Shown: positions 33,568-42,546, counted from the first letter of the stretch. The stretch: 64,000 bases of DNA from Prevotellaceae bacterium UBA6858 (GCA_002451695.1 DKDC01000019.1:108943-172942); one strand, 5' to 3'. A program made the numbers and translations. Notes: a model not told the origin generated them from the letters alone.

Positions 33568-34770
33568 TCAGAACCTTTTGATTATTTCTATTCCGTCCCC
33601 CGTGTCCTTTATAACGCCGCTGCGCTGCATTTTCCCGATAATCTGTTTGAGTTCTTCCGTGTCCATCGTGCCGAACAAACTGCGTATCCTGTTTATGATG
33701 TCTCTCAGAAAATCGTAAATCCATCCCAGCAATCCCGTGTGCTTCACGGTTGCCTCGGCATCCATCAGCTTTGTCAGCATGAATCTTATTATATGCAGCG
33801 GCAATTGATCGCAGTTGTTTGGGGCAAAGCTGCCGTCCTGCGTATTAATCCTATACCACGAATATGGGCGTTGCAGAGTTGTGCCGCTTATCACCGCCGA
33901 AGCGTCTTCAGTAACGGTCTCGCCCGGCATCGGAATGTCGTTTTCCCCATTCTCCTTTCTTATGGTTTCGTCATCAATCTTGCAGCACCTCACAGTCCCC
34001 TCCACGCTGTTGTAATTGTATGCTTTGCGAAATTCCGAAAAGACGATGTTGCCGGAAGTTTGCATGGGAATCACGCAAATGCTCATTTTCTCGAAAGCGG
34101 AAAGATTTTTGATGTGTGTGGCGTAAACCTCCTTTATACGCGCCGTTACCCTGTTCAGCCCATTGGGTTCTTTCGCCCATTTCTCGCACTTCAGCGGCAC
34201 GAACACAACCATCTTGGCGTCTTTTCCGTCTTTGTTGTCTATGTGAGTAAGGAAGTTCTGTATGTCCGACACCCTGTTTGTTCCAAGGTTAATTGATTCG
34301 GGACACAAATCCCGGGTGGTCTCATCGGTGCTTCCCATAAGGTACGGTGTGTCAACCACAATCACAAAAACATCACAGTTCTTTATGTATTCTTCTGTTT
34401 CTTGCGCGTAAATATTGTTTGCCTCGAAACACTCCCCTGCCGAATCGCGAAATTCCATATCCATTTCGCGGTGGGTGCCGGGAATTTGCAGGTGCAGCTT
34501 GTACGACCAGAAATTGTACGTGGGACCTTGGTCAACGAGGAAGATATTGCTGTTGCCCTTGTTTGTCTCCAGCATATTCTGAAGTTCCAGCGTCTTGTCG
34601 TTCAAAGAGTCCTGCCTTTCAAAACCTTTTGTCTCCAGCACCGTCCTGTCCGACACCGTGAAATAGTCCTTCACCGGGCCATTCTTCATTTGCTCGAAGA
34701 GGCTCGCCAACGCCGATGTCTTTCCACAGCGGCGTCCTCCCATCATCATTATTCTTAAAGGCTCTGCCAT
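33568..34770 (-). CDS. TRAFAC-like GTPase 2 (DO-GTPase-like)
   Basis: 400 residues. G1 is MMGGRRCGKTSALA, G3 is FRDSAGECFE and the G4 position reads FVPLKCEKW. A predicted amphipathic stretch (LLGWIYDFLRDIINRIRSLF, about residues 345-365) replaces the membrane helix of GTPase 1. The C-terminal helical domain (LKQIIGKMQRSGVIKD) matches that of GTPase 1. The N-terminal half is clearly paralogous to GTPases 1 and 3. Gap to the next upstream gene is 12 bp. Confidence 0.8.
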   Translation of the reverse strand: MAEPLRIMMMGGRRCGKTSALASLFEQMKNGPVKDYFTVSDRTVLETKGFERQDSLNDKTLELQNMLETNKGNSNIFLVDQGPTYNFWSYKLHLQIPGTHREMDMEFRDSAGECFEANNIYAQETEEYIKNCDVFVIVVDTPYLMGSTDETTRDLCPESINLGTNRVSDIQNFLTHIDNKDGKDAKMVVFVPLKCEKWAKEPNGLNRVTARIKEVYATHIKNLSAFEKMSICVIPMQTSGNIVFSEFRKAYNYNSVEGTVRCCKIDDETIRKENGENDIPMPGETVTEDASAVISGTTLQRPYSWYRINTQDGSFAPNNCDQLPLHIIRFMLTKLMDAEATVKHTGLLGWIYDFLRDIINRIRSLFGTMDTEELKQIIGKMQRSGVIKDTGDGIEIIKRF

Positions 34771-34782
34771 ATTATTTGTCTG

Positions 34783-35811
34783 TTAGTTTATTTTTATGAT
34801 TGAATTGGTGGTTATCGGAACAAAGCCGTTCTTGTCGTATATCACAAACCGCGTAAGCTTTTTCATTTCCTCATAAAACTTGGTGTCCTTTTTAAGGAAA
34901 GAGGAGAAAGTTTCCATGAAACTGTCAAGCAACTTCTTTTTTTGCTTTTTCTTCCATTCATAATAGTTCGCCACGTATGTCAAAAGATAGTAAAGCGGCT
35001 GGGGGCAGAACAAAGGCTTGTATTCCGGCTTTGCCGCCCAAGGGCGGAACATCGACATTTCAGGCACGCCGCCTGCGTCTCCACTCTGTTCCATGTGGTC
35101 GAACTCTATGCCGCCGAGCGTTATGATTGGGGTTACAAAACTGGCAATGTTGTTCTTGCCGAAAAAGTCAGTCAAATCGGCATAAGCCTCTTTCACCTTT
35201 TCAGAAACCTGCGCCAAACGGCCGTCGTGCAGGTAGCGTTCGCATTTCAGCGGCACAAACAACACAAGCTTGTCTTTTACGGCCGACACATTATCCCTAA
35301 GATAGTGAGTTACTATGTCTATCTTGTTTTTGTCGTTATTGTATCTGCCCTCCTTTTCCATTAAATAAGGCGTGTCTATCGCTATCAGGATTACAGTGGC
35401 GTTAGCCATGAAATTATAAACATCCTCGCGGTCGCTCTTCAAGGCGGAGGTGAGATATTCCCCAGGGAAATCCCTTATGGTAAGTTTTACGGACTCCTTG
35501 CGCCCTACAAGTCCAAGACCGAACTGAAACTCAGACACAGTGCTGGATGCCGGCAAGTTAGAGGCGTTCTTTTTTGCCACAGCGTCAACCAGCATGGTGT
35601 GGTAGTCGTTTAGCATACGGGTGTTGCCGTCAAGGGCTTTAAGATAAATGGAAGAGCCCTCACATATCTGCGATTGCGACTCGTGGAATATGGATGTGAG
35701 CACAGTCGTCTTTCCCACAGAGCGCGGCCCCATCATGCAGATGCTCAACGTGGGCGTTACGACCGCAGCCCTTTGGGCTATAGCCCTGCCTATTTTGTCA
35801 AAAAGTTCCAT
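34783..35811 (-). CDS. TRAFAC-like GTPase 3 (DO-GTPase-like)
   Basis: 342 residues. After an N-terminal helix (~1-20), G1 reads MMGPRSVGKTTVLTS, G3 is IRDFPGEYL and the G4 position is FVPLKCERY. It lacks the C-terminal domain pattern of GTPases 1 and 2, ending instead in a lysine-rich helix (KKKQKKKL in EWKKKQKKKLLDSFME) and a short beta tail. No partner protein follows it. It lies 6 bp after the dynamin-like gene. Confidence 0.78.
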   Translation of the reverse strand: MELFDKIGRAIAQRAAVVTPTLSICMMGPRSVGKTTVLTSIFHESQSQICEGSSIYLKALDGNTRMLNDYHTMLVDAVAKKNASNLPASSTVSEFQFGLGLVGRKESVKLTIRDFPGEYLTSALKSDREDVYNFMANATVILIAIDTPYLMEKEGRYNNDKNKIDIVTHYLRDNVSAVKDKLVLFVPLKCERYLHDGRLAQVSEKVKEAYADLTDFFGKNNIASFVTPIITLGGIEFDHMEQSGDAGGVPEMSMFRPWAAKPEYKPLFCPQPLYYLLTYVANYYEWKKKQKKKLLDSFMETFSSFLKKDTKFYEEMKKLTRFVIYDKNGFVPITTNSIIKIN

Positions 35812-35817
35812 TTACGC

Positions 35818-38196
35818 CTATAATTTTATTACGAACGAATTCTTTTTGCACAAATCCGTAACCGCCTTGCTTTCCTCGTTCCAACTGCCGAACGCCTCAG
35901 CCTCCTGCATCATTCCCGCAAATTCATCGCGCCATATTGCCATGCGGTTGTCCGAATAGAAATTGTACAGCTCTTCGGAAATGTTGGTGCCGGTGTCGTC
36001 CACAAGCAAATCCCTGAACATGCTAGTGCGGGCGTAGAACGAGTGGCTTGGTATCAACGAGAAGTCATCGCGCCACTTGCGCATCTGCGTTTGTATTACG
36101 GATGTGCGGCTCACTATCTCGCTCCATATTTTCTTTGCCTGTTGCTCATCGGGCATTCCCGCCAAAGAGGACATGGGTTTGAACGCCGGACTGTTTTTGT
36201 CGAGGGTGTCAAGACAGCGGGCAACATTGTATTCCAGCAGTCCTTCAATGCTTATCTGGTAGCCAAGCACAAAATTGAGCATATAATGTATGTGCGGATA
36301 AATCTCCTTGTCAACTTTCTCAGCCACAAACACCCTCAGCCATTCCTGCGAAGCCCCGTCCTCTACGGCATAATCCTGAAGGGGTATTCTCCCCAGCCGC
36401 GCATTCTCAAACAATATTGCTATAATGGAATCTTTCAAACGGTTTTGAAGGGGCTGCAACACCATGATGTTCACACCGCCGTATGCCGCGTATATGCGGT
36501 TGCGGAATATCTTGCAGTATTTTTCCAATATCTGGTTCGTGGACTTTTCGCCTTTTTTCACATCCTCAAGAACCACATTCGGACGGTCTATCAGCTTTGT
36601 GAGCGAAACTATCACCTCCTCTATTTTCTCCTTCACCTCGGGGCAGGGCTTGTCTCTTCCCTCAAAATATTTGCCGTCCAACACCTTCAGCTCGTTGGAA
36701 TAGGTGAGGTCGGTTTTGTAAAGCTCCCTGAATTTTTTCAGCTCGCTCGAGCCTTGCCTCATCGCGCCGGAGACCACTTTGTTCACCGCGTCAACAAGTA
36801 TCTTGTAGTTTGTGTAAAGCCTGCTTCCGAGGCCGTTCACCTTTTCCATCATGCGCACGTCAATGCTGTCCAGATGCTCCATAAGCTGCGCGAGTATTGG
36901 CTCTATCGCGTCCGTGCGGGTAGAGTCCTTGTCTGCGGCGTTGGCTATCAGTATTGTCTCCTTGCGCTCGTATGGCTGGGCGCGGAAAGCCTTTACAACC
37001 TCGGGGCAGTCCTTGGAATTGTCAAACCCCGGGGTGCTGCGTTTGTTCAGCAGGAAATACAGTTCGTGAACGTCCATGCGCTCAACGCCCTGATACACGT
37101 TTTTGAAGCGTATGTTGTTCAGCCGCGTGTTGATGGAATCCTCCTCGCCGCGCCAGCCCGAATTGGGCTTGGGCTGGTACAGCAGTATCACTGCGTCGCT
37201 GTTGTCGGCTATCGCCTGATACATGTGCTGCTCGGTTGAAACATCGTTGGAGGCATCCCCCAAGCCAACGTTGTCCATCAGCACTATGTCGCCGGCATCC
37301 TCGCAAAGGAACTTCTTGTATATGTCCACATGGTCAACGGCGAGATAGTTGGTGTAGGCAACATAATCCGGGTCTGAAGTGTGGTGTCCGTTGTGCTGCG
37401 CCACCCATTGCTGCACTTGGACTGGGTCTGTTATCTTTACGTACTTGTGGCCGTGAGTATCGTGTTCCAAGCCTTGAAGCGGCATTCCGTCCGCATTAAG
37501 CCCCGAAATAAGGTTGCGGATGAGCGAGTAGTTCTCCACATATTTCATTACAGAAAGGCGGCCGTCCATTGTGGCGGGAAGCCCGACGTCCTCTATCCTG
37601 AAATCCCGTATCTCGGCAAAACTGCCAAGCGGCTTCGGCGTTGCCGCTGGGTTGAACTTCCTTTCCAAGGCCTCCAGGTTCTTGTTGAACAGGGCAAGCA
37701 TCTCATTCTCCGTATAGATATATACACGGGCCTCAAAATGGTCGGAGTTGTAGATGAAAGAGGAAACGCCAGTGCAATGCCCGCCCTCGCTGGCAAGCAC
37801 CACATCGTTGCCCAAGCCAGTAACGCTTTGTATGAATGTACTCTTGCCGCTGCCAGCCATGCCGAACACCTGCAACGAAATGTTTCTGCGGCTGAAACGT
37901 GTCCTCAAACGCACAAGTTCCTTTTGCAACTCGGCAATCGCGGCCCTTGTGTCTTCGGTTGACACGTTCTGCAACCGCAGTTCCATACCCGGGTCTGCTG
38001 CGAGAATTGCGTAGTAAGGGCCTTTCTTTATTTCGCATTGGCTCTTGATTTCCTTTATAAGGTTGTCAAGGCTGTTCACCCTTTGCAGCAAGGATTCCAT
38101 GAAAGCAATTTTGCCCTCAATCAACGGCAGCCGCGCCTCCTTGCGCTTGGCTATTATCTGTTGTATTTGTTGGTTTATCTGTGGCATATTACGCAA
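35818..38196 (-). CDS. Large dynamin-like GTPase
   Basis: 792 residues. Helical N-terminal region (~1-100), then G1 GMAGSGKST at residues 112-120, G3 DNVGLGD near 320 and a plausible G4 LLNKRSTPG near 395. The C-terminal ~350 residues are long helices with heptad character, as in bacterial dynamin-like proteins, although no transmembrane or paddle segment is obvious. A shorter start at residue 4 is possible. Bacterial dynamin-like proteins remodel membranes and some act in phage defence; here it is the largest protein of the operon. Confidence 0.75.
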   Translation of the reverse strand: MRNMPQINQQIQQIIAKRKEARLPLIEGKIAFMESLLQRVNSLDNLIKEIKSQCEIKKGPYYAILAADPGMELRLQNVSTEDTRAAIAELQKELVRLRTRFSRRNISLQVFGMAGSGKSTFIQSVTGLGNDVVLASEGGHCTGVSSFIYNSDHFEARVYIYTENEMLALFNKNLEALERKFNPAATPKPLGSFAEIRDFRIEDVGLPATMDGRLSVMKYVENYSLIRNLISGLNADGMPLQGLEHDTHGHKYVKITDPVQVQQWVAQHNGHHTSDPDYVAYTNYLAVDHVDIYKKFLCEDAGDIVLMDNVGLGDASNDVSTEQHMYQAIADNSDAVILLYQPKPNSGWRGEEDSINTRLNNIRFKNVYQGVERMDVHELYFLLNKRSTPGFDNSKDCPEVVKAFRAQPYERKETILIANAADKDSTRTDAIEPILAQLMEHLDSIDVRMMEKVNGLGSRLYTNYKILVDAVNKVVSGAMRQGSSELKKFRELYKTDLTYSNELKVLDGKYFEGRDKPCPEVKEKIEEVIVSLTKLIDRPNVVLEDVKKGEKSTNQILEKYCKIFRNRIYAAYGGVNIMVLQPLQNRLKDSIIAILFENARLGRIPLQDYAVEDGASQEWLRVFVAEKVDKEIYPHIHYMLNFVLGYQISIEGLLEYNVARCLDTLDKNSPAFKPMSSLAGMPDEQQAKKIWSEIVSRTSVIQTQMRKWRDDFSLIPSHSFYARTSMFRDLLVDDTGTNISEELYNFYSDNRMAIWRDEFAGMMQEAEAFGSWNEESKAVTDLCKKNSFVIKL

Positions 38197-38265
38197 ACAA
38201 AATGACAGTTTCTTGAATTGAAATGATTTTCATATTTTCAGCAAATCACTTCTCTAATTTCACTT

Positions 38266-38634
38266 TTACGTAAAAAATTCTCTAATGGGATCTATAATGT
38301 GTTCATCAACCCAAACGATAGCTCCAATGATTACCTTTCCAAGGTAATCAATTACTCTTTCAAATGTATCTTTAACTTCTTCCCATACAGCTTGGGCATT
38401 TTTACGCAAGAAAACTGCTAATCTTTCAAATATTTCTTTTTGAACGTTTGGCTCATCTATATCAATATCTTTACCTTCTTTTACAAGATCTTTCAGCACT
38501 TTTCTGGCACCGGCAAGCTGCATAGCTTGTGTATGGCTTATATCAGGATTTATACTGACCTCATTATCATACCTACTTCTTGTATCACTGTCCAAATTCC
38601 TGTATTCTCTTTCTTGTTCTGGCGTTCTATACAT
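38266..38634 (-). CDS. Unknown 122-residue protein
   Basis: Not recognised. N-terminal part is charged (YRTPEQEREYRNLDSDTRSR), C-terminal part an amphipathic helix (VIDYLGKVIIGAIVWVDEHI) that might touch the membrane. It is 12 bp downstream of a small GTPase and 69 bp upstream of the dynamin-like gene. AT-rich, like the small GTPases. Confidence 0.6.
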   Translation of the reverse strand: MYRTPEQEREYRNLDSDTRSRYDNEVSINPDISHTQAMQLAGARKVLKDLVKEGKDIDIDEPNVQKEIFERLAVFLRKNAQAVWEEVKDTFERVIDYLGKVIIGAIVWVDEHIIDPIREFFT

Positions 38635-38646
38635 AAAACTGTGTCT

Positions 38647-39492
38647 TTAAATTTTTGATCTCTTTTCGCTCCACTTTGCCATTACTTTTTCGGCAACAGT
38701 GCCTGCAAATATCCAGCCTCGTTCAGATTCTAATATCGCCATCAAGACCCCTTGCATATTATATGCAAATACCGCAGAATATGCAGGAGATTGTTTCATG
38801 TTGATATTTTCGAATATATCTTCTTTTACCAAACGACGATAAATACCCATCAATCGTTCTTCTATAAGTTTTTCTAATGTTGGAGTCGGCTTATTTTCAA
38901 CCCTATTCCAATGGAATTCTCTATTCGTTTTATATGCAGGAAAAGTTTCTCCTATTGCATCTATTTTATTTAATGCAATGATGATGTTTTTTGTATTTCC
39001 TGTTCTTTTACAAATCGGTATCACGGTATCACGGAGTATTTTTATATCAATACCCAATTCCTTTGCATGAGAATCAATGATATATATAATCAAATCACAT
39101 CCAGGAAGAATCTGATTATAAAGAGGTATATACACTTTCTCGTCTTTCGTGATGTCATTTTTAAGTCCAGGCATATCTGCTATGGAAATACTAAACCCAT
39201 CACTTATTTCATATATCCTTTCCTCAATGTCGGTCGTCCCTTCTGCAACGGAACGTATTCTATTTGAATTACTTGGTCGAACCCCAAATACGCTTTGAAT
39301 GGTGGATGTCTTTCCCACACCACCTTGTCCTATAATGGCAACCTTAAATGGTTTATTACGAATTTCCCCACTTAACAATTCCCCGACCTTTTCTATTTCG
39401 TCTTTTGATACTTTGTTTGATTTTTCAAGCAATTTTCTAAGCCATACTTCTACCTTGAATTTTTCTTGATTGGTTTTCTTTTCTTGTGTCAT
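38647..39492 (-). CDS. Small GTPase of Era/AIG1-like type, A
   Basis: 281 residues. G1 IIGQGGVGKTSTIQ, G3 ADMPGLKND, G4 IALNKIDAIG are all intact, so it should bind and hydrolyse GTP. The C-terminal portion (about 225-281) is a short helical domain. More AT-rich than the downstream GTPase genes. It lies 10 bp after the second small GTPase, suggesting they may form a heterodimer. Confidence 0.82.
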   Translation of the reverse strand: MTQEKKTNQEKFKVEVWLRKLLEKSNKVSKDEIEKVGELLSGEIRNKPFKVAIIGQGGVGKTSTIQSVFGVRPSNSNRIRSVAEGTTDIEERIYEISDGFSISIADMPGLKNDITKDEKVYIPLYNQILPGCDLIIYIIDSHAKELGIDIKILRDTVIPICKRTGNTKNIIIALNKIDAIGETFPAYKTNREFHWNRVENKPTPTLEKLIEERLMGIYRRLVKEDIFENINMKQSPAYSAVFAYNMQGVLMAILESERGWIFAGTVAEKVMAKWSEKRSKI

Positions 39493-39502
39493 ATATTTCT
39501 AT

Positions 39503-40102
39503 TCATATAGTTAATATTGTTGATTTCAGTTCATTTACTCCATAATTTCTCGTTGCACAAACAGCAACAACTTGTGAGGGCATAAAAATTTCATCATATT
39601 TTTGATGTATTATACTTATCCGCTCTTCTATGACAGATTGACAATCTCGCGTTGGAACATTTCTTTCGTTATTCCAAGGAACGTAATCCGAATCCAATGC
39701 CACTATTGATGAATCGATATGGTTCAAACCCACTATAAATTTGACCTTCTTATCTTGAGATATATGCTGCTTTAACCCCAAAAGCAGTTCTTGTTCCGGC
39801 GCATCCGTTTTAGCAAATGTAACAACCAGCACTATAGCATCAGCAATACTTACAGCATGGTCATAATACGCTTGATAAGCATCGTTATCAGGGAATTCGC
39901 CAATTCCTGGCGTATCAAAAATTGTCACGCAGTCATATCCTTGTGGTGCATCCTTTAAAACCGATACAGAATACAACTCTTTTGTACAGGAATAAAACGG
40001 ATCCGTAGAAAAACGAGTCCCAAACATTGCGTTTATCAAAGAACTTTTCCCATATCCTGTTTTACCCAAAAAACAAACATTGTAGCTTCTTAACAGTTTC
40101 AT
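39503..40102 (-). CDS. Small GTPase of Era/AIG1-like type, B
   Basis: 199 residues, little more than a G domain. G1 is FLGKTGYGKSSLINAMFG, switch I includes CTKELY, G3 is FDTPGIGEF. G4 is altered to VGLNHIDS (His for Lys), and G5 may be VVAVCATRNYG. The G4 change may lower guanine specificity. It starts 1 bp after the stop of the upstream unknown gene. Confidence 0.8.
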   Translation of the reverse strand: MKLLRSYNVCFLGKTGYGKSSLINAMFGTRFSTDPFYSCTKELYSVSVLKDAPQGYDCVTIFDTPGIGEFPDNDAYQAYYDHAVSIADAIVLVVTFAKTDAPEQELLLGLKQHISQDKKVKFIVGLNHIDSSIVALDSDYVPWNNERNVPTRDCQSVIEERISIIHQKYDEIFMPSQVVAVCATRNYGVNELKSTILTI

Positions 40103-40103
40103 A

Positions 40104-40571
40104 TTATTGTATTGTTTTAACTACCCCTTTCAAAGCCACAGATTTACTGTTTTTTTCATCCGTATATAACCAGCACGGAAATATTACCCTATATTTTTTT
40201 TCTTTTTCCAATGCAGAACCGTCCTCCACGTCATACATTTCTTCATACCCTTTAACACCTTCAAAAACTTCAATCAAATCAGCCTGAAGTCCAAATGACT
40301 GAAGGCAAGTTATCCAGAGAGCCGGGCGTTTGCTTCCTGCATCCCATAGAGATGCCAATTCCATATTGGCAATTTTATTTATGACGAAGCACCACTGCTC
40401 TTTGTTTGCTATACACTCTGAGTGCACCCCTCTCAAAAGAGGAATTATTTCCTCCATATTTCTCTTAAAAGCCATTTCAGCAGACTCCCACTCGTTTTCA
40501 CCTTGCGACGAGACCCTCATTCCTTGCTCAGGTTTAGTACCCCTTGTCAACAATTTCCACAATTTTTTCAT
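40104..40571 (-). CDS. Unknown 155-residue protein
   Basis: Not recognised. It starts with a basic segment (KKLWKLLTRGTK) and has a mixed helical body with LASLWDAGSKRPALWITCLQ. Because its stop is 1 bp from the small GTPase B start, it is probably produced in step with it and may be a regulator of the GTPase pair. Confidence 0.62.
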   Translation of the reverse strand: MKKLWKLLTRGTKPEQGMRVSSQGENEWESAEMAFKRNMEEIIPLLRGVHSECIANKEQWCFVINKIANMELASLWDAGSKRPALWITCLQSFGLQADLIEVFEGVKGYEEMYDVEDGSALEKEKKYRVIFPCWLYTDEKNSKSVALKGVVKTIQ

Positions 40572-40598
40572 AATTAAAATCTATACAATATTTCTTTT

Positions 40599-41576
40599 CT
40601 AATTGATTAAACAGTTTATACTTCCCATTATCAGTCCGAGCAGTGCCCCGAGCCAGACAATGGCCTTTAATTCTTTGCTCATTATCTTGAATATCAGCTT
40701 CTCCGTCTCGTTCACGTCCATTTCGTTGATACGTTCGCGCACAATCTTGCTGATGTCTATCGAGTCGAGAATTTTCGGCAGGTGGTCGATGATCACAGTC
40801 CTGTAGATGCCCTCCACAGTGTTCACGCCTTGCGCCAGTTGTTCCTCGCGCCCTTCAAGCAGTTTGCACACCGGCTTGTTCAGGAAACTGTCAACCTCCC
40901 CGCCAATCATGTTCGACACAATCTCCTCGCCGTTGTTTTTCAGCATGGTGTTTATGTTCTTGGCGAGGAAATGCTCTGCCGGCTCGCGCAGCATTCCAAG
41001 AAACTTTGCCACTATATTGCCGCCAAACATGCTGGCAGCCTTTCCGCCAAGCCCGCCTATCGCGCCTCCCAGCCCCGCCAGCAGCTCGTGTGCGCCGTCA
41101 AGGCTGAACTTGCCGGCTATGTGGTCCATTGCTATATGGGCCACCTTTTCGCCCATGGCGGAGTCTGCCAATTTGGAGTAAGTCTGCTTGGTTATGCTTT
41201 CGTTTATGCTGCCCGCAACGGCGGCTATCTCCTCTTTCGACAAATACCGGGAAAGGAACTGCCCCACGGTCTCGCCGTTGTTTTGCTGCGCTGTGATGAA
41301 ATCCTCGGCGGCGGAGCGCACCTTGCCAATCATCCCGTCCGACAAAAGGTATTTCTCCAGCACCTCCCTGTTCATAAGGTTCTCGCTTATCACGCCGCCT
41401 ATCGCCTCGGCTATCCTCCCTTTCTCCTTGGGTATTATTCCCGGTGTGAAGGGTATGTGTATGCCGAACAGATATTTCGCCGTGTGGGGGCGGAACAGCA
41501 TCCGTATGGCTATGTCATTGGTTATATAGCCAATTACGCCGCCCAGCAAAGGTGCAATTATGTATGACGCATCCAT
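40599..41576 (-). CDS. DUF445 family membrane protein
   Basis: 325 residues. Opens with a membrane hairpin (YIIAPLLGGVIGYITNDIAI) and continues with RMLFRPHTAKYLFGIHIPFT and PGIIPKEKGRIAEAIGGVIS, the signature of DUF445/YheB proteins. It ends in a second hydrophobic segment (IVWLGALLGLIMGSINCLI). The family is membrane-bound with long amphipathic helices; function unknown. It is the second gene after the antiterminator and GC-rich, so it could be a core gene included in the operon. Confidence 0.88.
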   Translation of the reverse strand: MDASYIIAPLLGGVIGYITNDIAIRMLFRPHTAKYLFGIHIPFTPGIIPKEKGRIAEAIGGVISENLMNREVLEKYLLSDGMIGKVRSAAEDFITAQQNNGETVGQFLSRYLSKEEIAAVAGSINESITKQTYSKLADSAMGEKVAHIAMDHIAGKFSLDGAHELLAGLGGAIGGLGGKAASMFGGNIVAKFLGMLREPAEHFLAKNINTMLKNNGEEIVSNMIGGEVDSFLNKPVCKLLEGREEQLAQGVNTVEGIYRTVIIDHLPKILDSIDISKIVRERINEMDVNETEKLIFKIMSKELKAIVWLGALLGLIMGSINCLIN

Positions 41577-41655
41577 ATTATCCGTTTTGCTTTATTATAA
41601 CAGAGGGGAACTGTTTCCTGTTTCTGTCAGTTATCCCGTGTGTACTTTTAATTTT

Positions 41656-42342
41656 TTACAGTTTTTCAATGAATGCGCTTGGTATGAAAGCCGTGGCAAC
41701 ATGGCCAAAGCCCGGTATCTCCATAACCACGCGCTGCTGCCCGGCTATGCGCGCCACTTTTCCAGTAACGCCGGCAAAGTCGCCCTTGACCACCCTCACT
41801 GCGTCCCCGCTCTTGAGGCGGCATTTCTCCGCCGGCACAGCCATGATGTGTTCGCTTTTCACGCTTGTAAGCCTTATGAAGTTTTCCATGTCGTCGTCCC
41901 TCACCCTTAACGGCGGATTAAGTCCTGCCTCTTCGGGTTTGGTCTTGTCCCTGTAATATTTAAGGCATTGGGTCGTCGGGGCGGGTTGCATAACAAGGCA
42001 GTCCGCGACCTCGGGAGTTACACACGCAAAGACAATACCGGGGATTAGCGGTTCGAGAACGCGCTTCCGCTTTCCGTCAGCCTCCCTTACGGCATAGCGC
42101 ATGGGCATATAAGTCTCTATTTTTTTGTGATTGAGTTCGGCGCAAGCCTTTTCGGCCCTGCCGTATGTGGCCCTGAAAACGAACCAGCAGCGTTTTTCCG
42201 CAGGCACACAGTCCGAGGACACCCCTGTGTGTGAGTTCTTTGCTTTAAGGCCTTGAACTTCGGGGGAGACGTTGGGGGTCAGTCCAACGTGAGAGGGATT
42301 TGTCCCGCCTCGCCGGGTGTTCTCATTAGGCAATGAGTCCAT
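41656..42342 (-). CDS. UpxY-like NusG-family antiterminator
   Basis: 228 residues from the ATG at 42342; longer starts up to 42420 are open but lie inside a leader RNA structure. Residues ~50-140 are a NusG N-terminal domain (CWFVFRATYGRAEKACAEL, IETYMPMRYAV, LIPGIVFACV), and the end is a KOW domain (GDAVRVVKGDFAGVTGKVAR). In Bacteroides such proteins head capsule operons and allow RNA polymerase to read through long units. Here it heads a ~15.7-kb operon of GTPases, with no capsule gene in sight. Confidence 0.85.
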   Translation of the reverse strand: MDSLPNENTRRGGTNPSHVGLTPNVSPEVQGLKAKNSHTGVSSDCVPAEKRCWFVFRATYGRAEKACAELNHKKIETYMPMRYAVREADGKRKRVLEPLIPGIVFACVTPEVADCLVMQPAPTTQCLKYYRDKTKPEEAGLNPPLRVRDDDMENFIRLTSVKSEHIMAVPAEKCRLKSGDAVRVVKGDFAGVTGKVARIAGQQRVVMEIPGFGHVATAFIPSAFIEKL

Positions 42343-42427
42343 ATCGTTGTGCATCCTGTCCGGACACAAAAAAGCGTGAGACCTTCGTGTCGTCTGTCCC
42401 ACTCTCTGAGGCTCTCGCATTGCCTAA
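42326..42427 (-). ncRNA. Leader RNA stem enclosing the upxY-like start codon
   Basis: On the transcript ATTAGGCAATG (near 42426-42416) is complementary to CATTGCCTAAT (near 42336-42326), enclosing ~80 nt. The chosen ATG (42340-42342) abuts the 3' arm. A 10-bp palindrome TGTCCGGACA lies inside. Confidence 0.55.
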
Positions 42428-42486
42428 TCCTGTTGAACAGACAACGTTAGAACCCACGCCGATATGAATGCACCACCGTTAATTTA

Positions 42487-42546
42487 GGAGACCTTAACAA
42501 GCCATGTCATTGCGCCTGAGGCGCAATCTGTGCTTACAAGGTCTCC
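42487..42546 (-). ncRNA. Leader RNA hairpin upstream of the upxY-like gene
   Basis: GGAGACCTT and AAGGTCTCC form a 9-bp outer stem; inside is a second stem TTGCGCC/GGCGCAA with a 3-nt loop. The sequence GAGACCTT can alternatively pair with AAGGTCTC at 42378-42385, further along the transcript, so two exclusive folds are possible. Confidence 0.55.

Larger units (their letters stand above)
26705..42420 (-). other. Putative long operon of a multi-GTPase conflict system
   Basis: About 18 genes on the minus strand. Gaps are 1-80 bp (several 4-bp overlaps) and no clear internal terminator is seen. Order of transcription: UpxY-like antiterminator, DUF445 protein, unknown, two small GTPases, unknown, dynamin-like GTPase, three TRAFAC-like GTPases with two paired partners, M48 protease, small membrane proteins, glycine-zipper protein, HExxH protein, unknown. 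That this is one transcription unit is inference from spacing. Confidence 0.6.

Noticed and set aside
36043..37239. 398-residue open frame on the plus strand
   Set aside because: Antisense to the dynamin-like GTPase; His/Leu/Val-rich without domain.
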